Source of the DNA: Eubacterium sp. MSJ-21
Lineage (GTDB): Bacteria; Bacillota; Clostridia; Lachnospirales; Lachnospiraceae
Direction: 5' to 3'
Length of the DNA: 64,000 nucleotides
NCBI RefSeq assembly: GCF_018918185.1
Contig: NZ_JAHLPZ010000002.1
Span: 248,001-312,000, forward strand
In this document: positions 17,806 through 27,913 of the stretch, in pieces
Position numbering within the stretch: the stretch's first letter is position 1
How the letters are laid out: the number at the start of each line of letters is the position of its first letter
Made by a program: the position numbers and the translations under genes
The notes under the pieces: model-generated
Seen by the model: only the letters and a program-made list of their open reading frames with translations
Told to the model about the DNA's origin: nothing
Databases searched by the model: none

Positions 17806-19199
17806 CTTACACCTTCTCTGGTATCCTCCAGAATAATTCCCTTCTCTGTAAGCAGATCACGGATCTCATCTGCTCTCGCAAAGTTCTTTGCCTTTCTGGC
17901 TGCCTGACGTTCCTCAATCAGATTCTCAATCTCCTCATCCAGAAGAACCTCCTGCTCCTTGATGTCGATACCGAGAATATCCATCAGCTGCTTCATTGTA
18001 TCATACAGCTTCTGTGCAAATGCCTTGCTTGTTACACCGGTCTTTACATTTGTATTTGCAAATTTTACAAGCTCGAAGATAACAGAAATCGCATCCGCTG
18101 TATTTAAGTCATCCTCCATTGCATCCTCAAAACGCTTTACATAGGTCGGAATCTCTTTTGCAAGCTTCATCTCTGCCTCTGTCATATCGGAAACTGTACA
18201 GTTATTGATTGCCTCTTCTACCTTCGATGCAGATGTACGGATTCTATCTAAACCATTCTTAGAGCTTTCCACAAGCTCTGCGGAGAAGTTAAGCGGACTT
18301 CTGTAATGCGCGGAAAGCATGAAGAAACGAATCACCTGCAAATCATACTTTTCTCCAATCTCTCTTACCGTGAAGAAGTTTCCGAGTGACTTGGACATCT
18401 TCTCGTTGTTGATCTTCAGGAATCCATTGTGCATCCAGTAGCGTGCAAACTCTGTATCATTGGCTGCCTCACTCTGTGCGATCTCATTTTCATGGTGTGG
18501 GAAGATCAAATCCTCACCACCGGCATGAATATCGATAACATCGCCAATGTATTTCTTCGACATAACCGAACACTCCAGATGCCAGCCCGGTCTTCCGTCA
18601 CCCCAAGGAGATGGCCAGGATGGCTCACCCTCCTTCTTCGGTTTCCAGAGTACGAAATCAAGCGGATCTTCCTTCTCATCCTCGCCGGACACGAGAAGCT
18701 CGCGGTTTCCGGCACGCAGATCGTCGATATTCTTCTTGGAAAGCTTGCCATAATCAGAGAATTTTCTTGTACGGAAATATACAGTTCCATTTACTTCATA
18801 CGCATAACCCTTCTCAATCAATGTCTCTACCATCGCAATCATATCCGGAATCTCTTTCGTTGCCTGCGGATGTGTCGTTGCTTCTTCTACATGAAGCGCT
18901 GCCATATCCTTCTTGCACTCTGCGATGTAACGCTCGGAGATTACAGACGCGTCAACCCCCTCCTCATTCGCACGCTTAATGATCTTGTCGTCGACATCGG
19001 TAAAGTTTGACACATAGTTTACTTCATAACCCTTGTACTCAAAATATCTGCGCAATGTATCAAATACGATCATCGGTCTTGCATTTCCGATGTGAATATA
19101 GTCATATACGGTTGGTCCACAGACGTAGATGCCTACCTTGCCCTCATTGATTGGCTGAAATTCATCCTTATGTCTGGTGAGTGTATTAAAAATCTTCAT
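17790..19199 (-). CDS. cysS: cysteine--tRNA ligase CysRS
   Basis: Charges tRNA-Cys. 469 residues from [14 protein letters not shown], the normal length. The zinc site begins at [19 protein letters not shown], which also holds the HIGH motif. [28 protein letters not shown] and the KMSKS loop [10 protein letters not shown] follow in order. The longer frame from 19250 is rejected because GGAGG lies before the ATG at 19199. No T-box leader is seen upstream; the gap to the ABC exporter gene is only about 80 bases. Confidence 0.98.
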   Translation of the reverse strand: MKIFNTLTRHKDEFQPINEGKVGIYVCGPTVYDYIHIGNARPMIVFDTLRRYFEYKGYEVNYVSNFTDVDDKIIKRANEEGVDASVISERYIAECKKDMAALHVEEATTHPQATKEIPDMIAMVETLIEKGYAYEVNGTVYFRTRKFSDYGKLSKKNIDDLRAGNRELLVSGEDEKEDPLDFVLWKPKKEGEPSWPSPWGDGRPGWHLECSVMSKKYIGDVIDIHAGGEDLIFPHHENEIAQSEAANDTEFARYWMHNGFLKINNEKMSKSLGNFFTVREIGEKYDLQVIRFFMLSAHYRSPLNFSAELVESSKNGLDRIRTSASKVEEAINNCTVSDMTEAEMKLAKEIPTYVKRFEDAMEDDLNTADAISVIFELVKFANTNVKTGVTSKAFAQKLYDTMKQLMDILGIDIKEQEVLLDEEIENLIEERQAARKAKNFARADEIRDLLTEKGIILEDTREGVRWKRA

Positions 19200-19277
19200 A
19201 TCTGTTTGTTCCTCCTGCGATCGTTCCAATTTCTTTTTCAAATATGTCATGCAATACGCGGTTTGTCAAGCAAAAGC

Positions 19278-21044
19278 TTAATGTGCAAACTGCGAATTGT
19301 ACAGATTCGTATAGAAGCCGTTTTGTGCCATAAGCTGGTCATGGTTTCCCTTCTCGATGATGTTTCCATCCTTCATAACAAGGATTACATCAGCCTCCCG
19401 GATCGTTGACAGTCTGTGTGCAACGATGAAACTTGTTCTGCCCTGCATCATACGGTTAAATGCCTTCTGGATCCGGATCTCCGTACGTGTATCAATGGAA
19501 GATGTTGCCTCATCTAATATAAGCATCGGCGGCAATAACAGCATCACACGTGTGATACACAGAAGCTGCTTTTGTCCCTGTGACAGATTTCCACCGTCCT
19601 CAGCGATCACTGTATCATAGCCCTGTGGCAGACGACGGATAAAGCTGTCGGAATGCGCAAGCTTCGCTGCCTGTATGATCTCCGCATCCGTTGCATCCGG
19701 CTTTCCATAAGCGATATTCTCACGAATCGTACCGCTCTTTAACCATGTCTCCTGCAATACCATACCATAATTTTCTCGCAGGCTGTCTCTTGTCATATCC
19801 CGGATATCTGTACCGTCAACCGAGATGGAACCGGTATCCACATCGTAAAACCGCATCAATAAATTGATGAGTGTACTCTTTCCACATCCGGTTGGTCCGA
19901 CGATTGCCACACGCATACCCGGTTTTACAGAGAGGTTCAGATTCGTGATAAGTGTCTTATCCTTTACATAGGAGAAGTTCACGTCCTTAATCTCGATTGC
20001 ACCCTTCGTATCTGTTAATACATGGGCATGCTCCTTCTCCGGTATCTGCGGTGTCTCGTCTAAAAGCTCAAACACACGTCCGGCACATGCCATCGCATTT
20101 TGCAGTTCGGTAATCACGTTCGATATCTCATTAAACGGTTTTGTATACTGGTTCGCGTAGCTTAAGAAGCAGGTAAGCTGTCCGACAGTAAATCCGGTTG
20201 AAATCACGGAAACCGCACCGATGATACCAACTGCCGCATATACAAGGTTGTTGAGAAATCTTGTACATGGATTGACAATGGACGAATAAAACGTAGCTGA
20301 CATGCTGTCCTTCTCCAGACGATCGTTGATCTTTTCAAAACGCTCCAATGCTTCATCCTCGTAGCCAAATGCCTGCACGATCTTCTGCTGCCCGATCATC
20401 TCATCAACAAGTGCTGTGATATCTCCACGTGTCTCAGACTGCCGGTGGAACAGATGATATGTTCGCTTCGCAATAAACGATGCTACAAACAGGGAAAGCG
20501 GCGTCAATACAATTACAACCAGTGCGATCGGTACATTTACAGCTATCATAAATCCAAGCGTTGCAAGAATCGTTACGATTCCGCTGAACAGCTGTGTAAA
20601 TCCCATCAGAAGTCCGTCTGCAAACTGGTCAATATCCGATACGATACGGCTCACGATATCGCCGTGCTTATGTGAATCGATATAGGAAAGCGGAAGCTCC
20701 TCCATATGATTGAACACTTCGATACGGATATCCCGCACAACCGAGTATGTGATATGATTGTTAATAATATTCATAAACCACTGTGAAAGCACTGTCACAA
20801 CGGTTACCATCAAAAATGTATAGATGATGTCCTTGATTCCATCAAAGTCAACCAGACCTTTTCCGACGATTAAGTCGATTGCATCACCGGTCAGAATCGG
20901 TGCGTACAAGGTAGAGGCAACCGTAATCATCGCGCAGACAAACGAAAGGATGACCAGGATGCGGTATTTCTTGATATGTGTCAGTACACGTTTTAACACA
21001 GCTTTATCAAAGCCCTGCAGCTTCTTTTTCTTATCCTTAGACAT
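19278..21044 (-). CDS. ABC exporter subunit with catalytic Walker B
   Basis: 588-residue half-exporter: six membrane helices (about 30-320) and a C-terminal ATPase. Walker A VGPTGCGKSTL (about residue 390), signature LSQGQKQLL, and Walker B MLILDEATSSID with the catalytic glutamate. LSQGQ in place of LSGGQ is the mark of this half in heterodimeric exporters such as TM288. Starts inside the end of its partner (8-base overlap) with AAGGAGG before it. Substrate unknown: lipids, drugs and peptides are all possible. Probably in the cell membrane as a 1:1 pair. Confidence 0.93.
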   Translation of the reverse strand: MSKDKKKKLQGFDKAVLKRVLTHIKKYRILVILSFVCAMITVASTLYAPILTGDAIDLIVGKGLVDFDGIKDIIYTFLMVTVVTVLSQWFMNIINNHITYSVVRDIRIEVFNHMEELPLSYIDSHKHGDIVSRIVSDIDQFADGLLMGFTQLFSGIVTILATLGFMIAVNVPIALVVIVLTPLSLFVASFIAKRTYHLFHRQSETRGDITALVDEMIGQQKIVQAFGYEDEALERFEKINDRLEKDSMSATFYSSIVNPCTRFLNNLVYAAVGIIGAVSVISTGFTVGQLTCFLSYANQYTKPFNEISNVITELQNAMACAGRVFELLDETPQIPEKEHAHVLTDTKGAIEIKDVNFSYVKDKTLITNLNLSVKPGMRVAIVGPTGCGKSTLINLLMRFYDVDTGSISVDGTDIRDMTRDSLRENYGMVLQETWLKSGTIRENIAYGKPDATDAEIIQAAKLAHSDSFIRRLPQGYDTVIAEDGGNLSQGQKQLLCITRVMLLLPPMLILDEATSSIDTRTEIRIQKAFNRMMQGRTSFIVAHRLSTIREADVILVMKDGNIIEKGNHDQLMAQNGFYTNLYNSQFAH

Positions 21045-22773
21045 CTGCCTTCACCTCCTTGTTCTGGGATGCGTAGATCTCCTGATATACCGGACAATCC
21101 TTCATCAGTGTATCGTGATCGCCTATCCCTGCGATCTTACCATCGTCCAAAACAACGATCTTATCTGCATACATAATAGATGTCGCACGCTGCGATACAA
21201 GGAAAACCGTCGTGTGATCGGTCTTCTCTTTGATTGCCTTCCGGAGTGCTGCATCCGTTGCATAGTCAAGTGCGGAAGAACTGTCGTCAAGGATCAGGAT
21301 CTCCGGTTTTTTCACAAGTGCACGTGCGATCGTCAGTCTCTGCTTCTGTCCACCGGACAGGTTCTTACCTCCCTGGTTCAGCACAAACTCAATGCCGCCC
21401 TCTTTCTGCTGTACAAAATCCTCCGCCTGCGCGATTGAAAGTGCTTCCTCGATTTCCTCCTTTGTCGCATCTTCCTTGCCCCAGCGGATATTATCTGCGA
21501 TTGTTCCGGAGAAAAGTACTGCCTTTTGTGGAACGACACCGATTATAGAGGTCAACTGCTCTTTTGGATACTCTTTTACATCCACGCCATCGATTTTAAT
21601 ACTGCCTTGTGTGCAGTCATAGAAACGAGGAATCAGATTCACAAGGGTCGATTTACCGGAACCTGTACCACCGATAATACCGATTGTCTCGCCGCGGTTC
21701 ACTTTCAGGGAAAGTCCCTCGATGGAGGTTTCCTTCGCATCCGCATACGTAAGTCCGGCATCCACAAATTCAACCTTCGGAATCGCTGTACCGCCAGTTG
21801 CTTCCACGTGGGCTGTCTCGTATGTCTGGCTGCTTGTTGTCTCGAAGATCGCACCGAGACGGTTCGCACAGGCCACTGCCTTTGTCTCGGTAATGATGAG
21901 GTTTGCAAGCTTTACAAGCTCGATCAGAATCTGTGACATGTAGTTTACAAGTGCATAGACCTGCCCCTGCTTTAAGATACCGAGATCTACCTGTTTCGCG
22001 CCACCCCAGATCAGGGCAACGATAGACAGGTTAATCACCGCGTAGGTCAGCGGATTTAAGAACGAAGAAATCTTTCCGACAAAAAGCTGACCTTTTGTCA
22101 ATGCTTCCGTTACCTCAGCAAACTCTTTCTTTTCCTTCTTCTCCTGATTAAATGCACGGATGACACGCACACCGGACAGATTCTCTCTGGACTTCAACGT
22201 TACCGTGTCAAGCCTGCTCTGTACCTTCTTATACAAAGGAATGGATACAAGCATGATTCCAAATACAATTACAATCAGAACCGGAAGCGTGATAAAGAAT
22301 ACACGCGACGCCTTCGCGTTGACTGTAAATGCCATAATCGTTGCACCGAACACGATAAACGGCGAACGCATAAACAGACGCAGGAACATATTGATTCCGG
22401 TCTGCACCTGATTGACGTCACTCGTCATACGTGTAATCAGTGTCGCACTGCCGAGCTTATCGATTTCTGTATAGGAAAGTGTCTCGATATGCTTGAACAG
22501 GTCATACCGGAGTTCCTTTCCGATTCCCATGGCTGTCTTTGCCGAGAAATACTGCGCTGTGATCGAACACCCAAGTCCGACCACGCCGAGTCCAACCATG
22601 ACAAATGCCATCCTGTAAATATATGGCTTGTCATTTCCTGCAATACCATTATCAATGATTGCAGCCATAACGAGCGGTACCAGAAGTTCAAACGCAGCTT
22701 CCAGCATCTTGAATAGCGGTGCCAAAATTGCTTTCCACTTGTAATTTTTGAAATACTGTAATACTTGTTTCAC
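21037..22773 (-). CDS. ABC exporter subunit with degenerate Walker B
   Basis: 578-residue half-exporter, partner of the next gene. Six membrane helices (about 15-300), Walker A GGTGSGKSTL (about 370), intact signature LSGGQKQRL, but Walker B ILILDDSSSALD has aspartate where the catalytic glutamate should be, as in TM287 and BmrC. The pair would thus have one working and one degenerate ATP site. The start is GTG at 22773 after AAAGGAAAG. First gene of the pair; the DUF1292 gene lies divergent upstream. Confidence 0.93.
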   Translation of the reverse strand: MKQVLQYFKNYKWKAILAPLFKMLEAAFELLVPLVMAAIIDNGIAGNDKPYIYRMAFVMVGLGVVGLGCSITAQYFSAKTAMGIGKELRYDLFKHIETLSYTEIDKLGSATLITRMTSDVNQVQTGINMFLRLFMRSPFIVFGATIMAFTVNAKASRVFFITLPVLIVIVFGIMLVSIPLYKKVQSRLDTVTLKSRENLSGVRVIRAFNQEKKEKKEFAEVTEALTKGQLFVGKISSFLNPLTYAVINLSIVALIWGGAKQVDLGILKQGQVYALVNYMSQILIELVKLANLIITETKAVACANRLGAIFETTSSQTYETAHVEATGGTAIPKVEFVDAGLTYADAKETSIEGLSLKVNRGETIGIIGGTGSGKSTLVNLIPRFYDCTQGSIKIDGVDVKEYPKEQLTSIIGVVPQKAVLFSGTIADNIRWGKEDATKEEIEEALSIAQAEDFVQQKEGGIEFVLNQGGKNLSGGQKQRLTIARALVKKPEILILDDSSSALDYATDAALRKAIKEKTDHTTVFLVSQRATSIMYADKIVVLDDGKIAGIGDHDTLMKDCPVYQEIYASQNKEVKADV

Positions 22774-22898
22774 GTTTCTTTCCTTTTCTCTTTCTCTTAT
22801 TTTATAGTTGACCTATGATACAAATTCCCTTAAACTATTATAGACGAGGATTTTTCTTTTTCAATACAAAATCTAAAAATATAAAGGAGATTCATACT

Positions 22899-23213
22899 AT
22901 GAACGATACAAACAATTTATTTCCGACAGATAATACGGAAGACGATGACTATGTAGACATGGTGTTAGATGATGGCACAGAGCTTCATTGCAGTGTGATT
23001 GCCATCTTCCCGGTTGAAGGTCAGCAGTATATCGCTTTGCTTCCGGACAAAGTCGTAGAAGGCTACGAAGAAGACGACGTCTTCCTCTACCGCTACACAG
23101 AAAAAGACGGCGACGACGTCGAGCTTGGCATGATCGACTCTGAAGAGGAATACGAGATTGTTGCCGATGCATTTGATGAGCTTTTAGATAACGAAGCCTA
23201 CGAAGATATGTAA
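22899..23213 (+). CDS. DUF1292 family protein
   Basis: 104-residue, very acidic cytosolic protein. The pattern of a short beta-rich core (MVLDDGTELHCSVIAIFPVEG, QYIALLPD, VFLYRYTE) with an acidic C-terminus fits DUF1292, whose role is unknown. AAAGGAG precedes the ATG at 22899; the frame is open upstream to 22815 but without a start signal. It stands alone on the plus strand, divergent from the ABC exporter and convergent with the lipoprotein gene. Confidence 0.85.
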   Translation: MNDTNNLFPTDNTEDDDYVDMVLDDGTELHCSVIAIFPVEGQQYIALLPDKVVEGYEEDDVFLYRYTEKDGDDVELGMIDSEEEYEIVADAFDELLDNEAYEDM

Positions 23214-23223
23214 GCTTTACTAT

Positions 23224-23922
23224 TTAATCTGTAAGGTCATAGATTTCCACTGTCTGCGTTTCAAACCGGAAGCTGTAAATGTATGACCACTGCGTTGTTC
23301 CGTTCAGACACAGATCAACATTCCCATAAAATGTACAATTATCATTTGCATCCAACGAAAATCCATCTACTGTCACACCGTAGATGGATGTTTCTTTGTC
23401 TGACAGCTCCTGCATCCGAAGACAGCTGTCAATCACCATCTGTCGCACATCATCAAGTGTCGTTTTCTTTTTCACAAGCGCATCCGTCAGTGTGATCTTC
23501 TTATCCTGTATCCGATCATAATTATAGCTTGCTACATCCCCATATCCACCGACAAGCGGGTACTCGACATAACGTACAACCGCCTGTAAATATTGATCCG
23601 TATTATATTCCGTCGTACGGATCTCCGGGATGATCTCTTCCCCATCTTTGTCTTTCTCATAAACGGTTCCCGGTCCCTCCATGATGTCCCGATTTAATTC
23701 TTCAATCACGGCACTGTCATGCGTTGATGCAAATTGCGGAAGTTCAATCACATGTCCGTCCAACTCCGTATGGACCGCATACTTAAGAGAAGAATCCTCC
23801 GGTTCATAATTTACCGCTTCGGTTGTCTCTTCCTTTGCCGCACAGCCGATCAGACACAGACAGCTTCCAATCGCTGCAAGCATCATAATCATTTTACCTT
23901 TTTTCAAGATTCCTTTTGCCAT
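23224..23922 (-). CDS. putative lipoprotein (RsiV/DUF3298-like)
   Basis: 232-residue lipoprotein. A basic, hydrophobic signal ends in the lipobox LIGC at about residue 27, so the mature protein should be tethered to the outer face of the membrane. The rest resembles the DUF3298/RsiV type in its order of beta strands (AVHTELDGHVIELPQF, GGYGDVASYNYD, ITLTDALVKKKTTLDDV), but I am not certain. Its start overlaps the end of the helicase gene by 19 bases, with GAGGATATTAC before the ATG, so both may be co-expressed. Function unknown. Confidence 0.7.
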   Translation of the reverse strand: MAKGILKKGKMIMMLAAIGSCLCLIGCAAKEETTEAVNYEPEDSSLKYAVHTELDGHVIELPQFASTHDSAVIEELNRDIMEGPGTVYEKDKDGEEIIPEIRTTEYNTDQYLQAVVRYVEYPLVGGYGDVASYNYDRIQDKKITLTDALVKKKTTLDDVRQMVIDSCLRMQELSDKETSIYGVTVDGFSLDANDNCTFYGNVDLCLNGTTQWSYIYSFRFETQTVEIYDLTD

Positions 23923-25739
23923 GTAATATCCTCCACAAACCGGCTCTTGTCTTTCGCCTTTCCTGCGATTGTCTTCGGCACATAAATATGCAGGGCATGT
24001 CTTGCCCGTGTCATAGCAACATAAAACATCCGCCGTTCCTCTTCGAGTTCCTCTGCGGTCTTTGCCTTTTTATACGGTGTAATCTCTTCTACTGCATCAA
24101 GGATATACACCACATCAAATTCCAGTCCCTTTGCGCTGTGCATCGTCATAAGATTGACGCCCTTCCGCATCCGTTTTTTCTCCTGCTGTCTTGCAAGCTG
24201 TTCTTTGTATTCGTCTATAAATGTGAACAACTCCGCATAGCTTTCCATGTCTTTAATCATATAACCAAATTCATCCAAAACCTCGTACATCTCTGATGCA
24301 TCAAGCTGGCGGTATTCTGCATAGTCCTTGATATACGTGTCATAACCAATAAAATTCCGGATAAAATTGAGTGCCGGATATGGCCGCAGTTTCCGTAACA
24401 TCTTTATATCCGCAATCAGCTTATCCAGATTCTCCACAAGCGACTCTTTGTTCCGTAATCGAAACCGCAGCTTATCATAATCAACCGGATCTTCAAGCAA
24501 GGCGTCCCGGCTGATATAGCGCGACGGTTTATTTATGGTTCTTAAAAATGTCGCCCGCGAGGTATCGCCCATCGCAATCCGCATATAATCCAGCACATAC
24601 CGCACTGCAAAATGGTCAAACAGATTCGGCAATGCATCACTCAACGTATATGGGATATTATATTGATTGAGCTTATAGGCAAGCCGACGCGGCTGTAAAT
24701 TTGTCCGGTACAACACCGCTTGTTTTTCATATGCAATTCCAGCCTGATACTGTTCCCGAATACGCCGTATGATACACTCGTTTTCCTCCGCCTCATCCTT
24801 CACGGTATGCATCTGTACAATCCCAGGTTCTTTTGAAACTGCTTTTAACTGCTTCTTATATCGCGTCTGGTTCTTCTCAATTACCTGCGTTGCCGCCTGC
24901 ACGATCCGGTAATCGGAGCGGTAATTTTCTCCGAGGTACACAATCTCACAACTTGAAAAATCCTTTCGAAACTGCTGCATGATCTCTGGTCTTGCGCCCC
25001 GGAATCCATAGACGGACTGGTCATCGTCTCCGACGATACATGCATTTTTCCGCGGGTTTGCAAGCATCCGGAAAATCTCGTACTGAATCCGGTTACTGTC
25101 CTGGAACTCATCTACCATAATATACGGAAACAGCTTTCTACACTTATCCAATATATCCGGCCGTGCTGTTAATAGTTCATAGCAAAGTACCATCATATCG
25201 TCAAAATCGATCAGCTTCCTGCGTTTTAACTCTGTATCCAGCCGTCGGTACAATTCCCGGAATGCACGTTCCGGCATGTCCTTGCTATAATAATTTTCCA
25301 CATCCATCATGTCACATTTGACAAGGCTTACCTGAGAGACAATGCTGCTTACAATCTCTTCCTTGTTCTCGTAGCTCAGTTCCATCGTATGTAAAATCTG
25401 CTCGATGATCCCCCGCTTTTCTTCCTCGGAAATCACACGCAGCATGGATTGCCCATATGCAGTTTTTAAAATCCAATAAAATATGGAATGAAAGGTTCCA
25501 AATCGAACCGGATATTCCTTTCCGGGTGTCATCGCACGAAAGCGTTGCTGCATCTCCCCTGCGGCTGCCCGTGTAAAGGTTATAACAAGAATATCTGCGG
25601 GTGAAACACCCGCAGATTCTATCAGATACTTGATTCGTTTTGTAATTACAGTTGTCTTCCCGGAGCCCGGTCCTGCAATTACCATCATAGGTCCATCCAC
25701 ATGCGAAATCGCCTTGGATTGTGCCTCGTTTAATTTCAT
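23904..25739 (-). CDS. UvrD/PcrA-type ATP-dependent DNA helicase
   Basis: Superfamily 1A 3'-5' helicase of about 611 residues, shorter than PcrA (about 720) and lacking its long C-terminal region. Motifs in order: Walker A GPGSGKTTVITKRI (residue 23 on), VDEFQDSNRIQYEIF (motif II), DDQSVYGFRGA (III), NYRSDYRIV (IV), MHSAKGLEFDVVYI (V) and FYVAMTRAR (VI). Start is either 25739 (MKLNEAQ) or 25748, which overlaps the end of the SEC-C gene; the first is preferred because family members begin here. It is likely a repair or replication-restart helicase. Confidence 0.9.
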   Translation of the reverse strand: MKLNEAQSKAISHVDGPMMVIAGPGSGKTTVITKRIKYLIESAGVSPADILVITFTRAAAGEMQQRFRAMTPGKEYPVRFGTFHSIFYWILKTAYGQSMLRVISEEEKRGIIEQILHTMELSYENKEEIVSSIVSQVSLVKCDMMDVENYYSKDMPERAFRELYRRLDTELKRRKLIDFDDMMVLCYELLTARPDILDKCRKLFPYIMVDEFQDSNRIQYEIFRMLANPRKNACIVGDDDQSVYGFRGARPEIMQQFRKDFSSCEIVYLGENYRSDYRIVQAATQVIEKNQTRYKKQLKAVSKEPGIVQMHTVKDEAEENECIIRRIREQYQAGIAYEKQAVLYRTNLQPRRLAYKLNQYNIPYTLSDALPNLFDHFAVRYVLDYMRIAMGDTSRATFLRTINKPSRYISRDALLEDPVDYDKLRFRLRNKESLVENLDKLIADIKMLRKLRPYPALNFIRNFIGYDTYIKDYAEYRQLDASEMYEVLDEFGYMIKDMESYAELFTFIDEYKEQLARQQEKKRMRKGVNLMTMHSAKGLEFDVVYILDAVEEITPYKKAKTAEELEEERRMFYVAMTRARHALHIYVPKTIAGKAKDKSRFVEDITWQKES

Positions 25740-25740
25740 A

Positions 25741-26247
25741 TTATGCATTCGCTCCACAGCACTTCTTATACTTCTTTCCGCTTCCGCAAGGACATGGATC
25801 GTTACGTCCAACTTTTGGTGGCTTTACGATTGTCTTGGAAGACTTCTGGATCTTGTACAGTTCCTTTCTTCTTTCAGGTGTCAAGATCTTATCCCACTGT
25901 GGAAGTGTATACAACCACTCTGCGTTGCAGTCTACCATGTTCATATAAAGCTTCTCTGGATCGTAGCCGAGCGCTACCTGTGAGTCCTCTTCCAGCTCAT
26001 CGACCTTATTTGGCACGATCAGGCTGTCCTCGATACCATCCAGGAATCCGATCATCAGCTCAATACTCATATCGTACTTCTCAGCCAGTTCCTTTACTGT
26101 GCCGCCCTCGATCTCAACCGGATTCTCAAGAATCTTCTCATAGACTGCCTTCTCTCTCTGGAAATAATCCAGCCAGAACTCCTTTCCTTCCGGTGTTCTG
26201 TCATCAAGACTATATGCATGCTCACGCCATTCTGTTAATAAACTCAT
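25741..26247 (-). CDS. SEC-C metal-binding motif protein
   Basis: 168-residue cytosolic protein. Its last 20 residues form a SEC-C zinc motif ([19 protein letters not shown]), as at the end of SecA, where it binds zinc and SecB or ribosomes. The N-terminal part (residues 1-120) is helical with no recognised domain; [19 protein letters not shown] may be a helix-turn-helix-like segment. It ends 1-2 bases before the helicase start, so the two are probably translated together. Confidence 0.8.
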   Translation of the reverse strand: MSLLTEWREHAYSLDDRTPEGKEFWLDYFQREKAVYEKILENPVEIEGGTVKELAEKYDMSIELMIGFLDGIEDSLIVPNKVDELEEDSQVALGYDPEKLYMNMVDCNAEWLYTLPQWDKILTPERRKELYKIQKSSKTIVKPPKVGRNDPCPCGSGKKYKKCCGANA

Positions 26248-26330
26248 AACTGTACCTACACAGTGTTATTATCCTGTGTTTCCCTTTCATTTTTTCATTC
26301 AATTTAGTATAGCAAACCAGACTTTATTTT

Positions 26331-26576
26331 TCAAGACCGATTCTTTCTGTGATTTTGCAGGACCTTTCCAAGCCAAAGTGCCACATAGATAAGTATCGGA
26401 ACTATAATCATCAGAGCAAGACTCGGCATAAAATATCTGCTGCCTGTCACACCTGTCACGATCACTAATAGGATCAGTGCGAAGATCACAGCCAGTCCTA
26501 CCCATGCCATCACACGTAAAACCGGACGTCTGCGTATACTTTGTTCATAAGTTTCTGTCTTTTTTTCTTCTTCCAT
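26331..26576 (-). CDS. small two-helix membrane protein
   Basis: 81 residues; a basic/acidic N-terminus (1-22), a membrane helix near 25-45 and a second near 50-70, ending in HRKNRS. No family recognised. It is the last gene of the MacB-type transporter run, 28 bases behind the permease. The ribosome binding site is modest (AAGG 3 bases before the ATG), but the composition is that of a genuine membrane protein. A role as a small subunit of the transporter is possible but untested. Confidence 0.6.
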   Translation of the reverse strand: MEEEKKTETYEQSIRRRPVLRVMAWVGLAVIFALILLVIVTGVTGSRYFMPSLALMIIVPILIYVALWLGKVLQNHRKNRS

Positions 26577-26604
26577 ACCTTGTCTCCATCGTCACGGCTT
26601 TTGC

Positions 26605-27894
26605 TTATTCATATCGAAGCGCATCAATCGGATTTAAGTTTGACGCCTTGACCGAAGGAATAAATCCAAACACAATACCGATCACCATAGAGAAGATCAC
26701 AGATACTGCAATCGCAGCACCGCTGATTGCCACAGGAACCGATGCAACATCCGAAATCAGATATGCGAGTCCGACGCCAGCACCGACACCGATAATGCCT
26801 CCCATGCTTGTAAGCACAGCTGCCTCCGTCAGGAACTGCATTAAGATTACGGATTTTCTGGCTCCAAGAGCTTTCTTCAATCCAATCTCTCTCGTTCGCT
26901 CCGTAACGGATACAAGCATGATGTTCATAACTCCGATACCACCAACAAGAAGGGAGATACTTGCAATCCAGATCAACTGCTGACTTGTAGATGCACTGAC
27001 CTCCTGCATCGCCTTTGCCGTCTCCAGAAGATCTTCACTCTTATATTTGAAAGAAGAACCGCCATCCTCACTATCCGATCCATCTCCTTCTCCCGATGAA
27101 GGCATATATGAATTCATGATATCCGCGGTTTTCTTTCCCGCATTTGTCATAGCTTCCGTTCCTGCCGGCTTCACTACCAAATTATACGGTTCATCAAACG
27201 AGAAAATCAAAGGCCAGTTGACATCTGTGATAAACACCTGACCGGAAGTTGTGTTTCCATAATACGTATACCAGTCATTTATATTCGTTACCTTTGGCGT
27301 GAACCCGTCGATCTGTTCCACAACACCTACTATGATAAATGGTTCTCCCTTTATTTCCAGAGTTTTTCCAATCGGATTCTCACTTGCAAACAATGTATTT
27401 GCCGCAACCGTATCCAGAATAACGCCCTTCGTATACTCCGTCCAGTCACGTTCTTCAAACAATCGTCCGTTCTGTACAGCATACCCCATCACACGGAAGT
27501 AATCCTGATCAACGCCATACACGGGTGCATTTCCCAGATCCTTTGTTCCGCTGATGATTCCCTCATAGAGTGCACCATAGCGGTAAGCAGCTACATCTGT
27601 AACCTCGTCAACAGCTAATATTTCTTTTTTTATATCTTCTGTGACCATCGGCATATTTTCCGGTGTCGATGATTCCCCGGACGTATATGTCCAATCGCCC
27701 TGATACAGCTTTACATTAACGATGTTATTCCCGGAGCCGACCAGATTCTCCTTGATCTGCTCGCTGGTTCCCTTAATCGTTGATACGATTGCAATAATTG
27801 CCGCAATACCAATAATGATGCCTAGCATGGTAAGAAGGGAACGCATCTTATGTGCCCAAATACCCTGGAACGATAATCTTATATTTTCTAACAT
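26605..27894 (-). CDS. MacB/FtsX-type ABC transporter permease
   Basis: 429-residue permease with one N-terminal membrane helix (about 20-42), a large extracellular domain (about 45-310), and three C-terminal helices with the FtsX pattern (VGGIGVMNIMLVSVTERTREI). The PCD domain contains a Gly/Ser/Asp-rich insert (GEGDGSDSEDGGSS). The family drives transport by mechanotransmission with the ATPase encoded two genes upstream (29220). It follows the second adaptor by 19 bases. Substrate unknown; MacB relatives in Firmicutes export antimicrobial peptides or assist surface proteins. Confidence 0.92.
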   Translation of the reverse strand: MLENIRLSFQGIWAHKMRSLLTMLGIIIGIAAIIAIVSTIKGTSEQIKENLVGSGNNIVNVKLYQGDWTYTSGESSTPENMPMVTEDIKKEILAVDEVTDVAAYRYGALYEGIISGTKDLGNAPVYGVDQDYFRVMGYAVQNGRLFEERDWTEYTKGVILDTVAANTLFASENPIGKTLEIKGEPFIIVGVVEQIDGFTPKVTNINDWYTYYGNTTSGQVFITDVNWPLIFSFDEPYNLVVKPAGTEAMTNAGKKTADIMNSYMPSSGEGDGSDSEDGGSSFKYKSEDLLETAKAMQEVSASTSQQLIWIASISLLVGGIGVMNIMLVSVTERTREIGLKKALGARKSVILMQFLTEAAVLTSMGGIIGVGAGVGLAYLISDVASVPVAISGAAIAVSVIFSMVIGIVFGFIPSVKASNLNPIDALRYE

Positions 27895-27913
27895 AGACTC
27901 ATTTCCTTTCTTA

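Noticed and set aside
19200-19277. T-box riboswitch before cysS
   Set aside because: The gap is under 80 bases, with no specifier loop or TGGNACC-like T-box sequence visible.
22815-22898. 28-codon N-terminal extension of the DUF1292 protein
   Set aside because: No binding site before 22815; AAAGGAG lies before the ATG at 22899.
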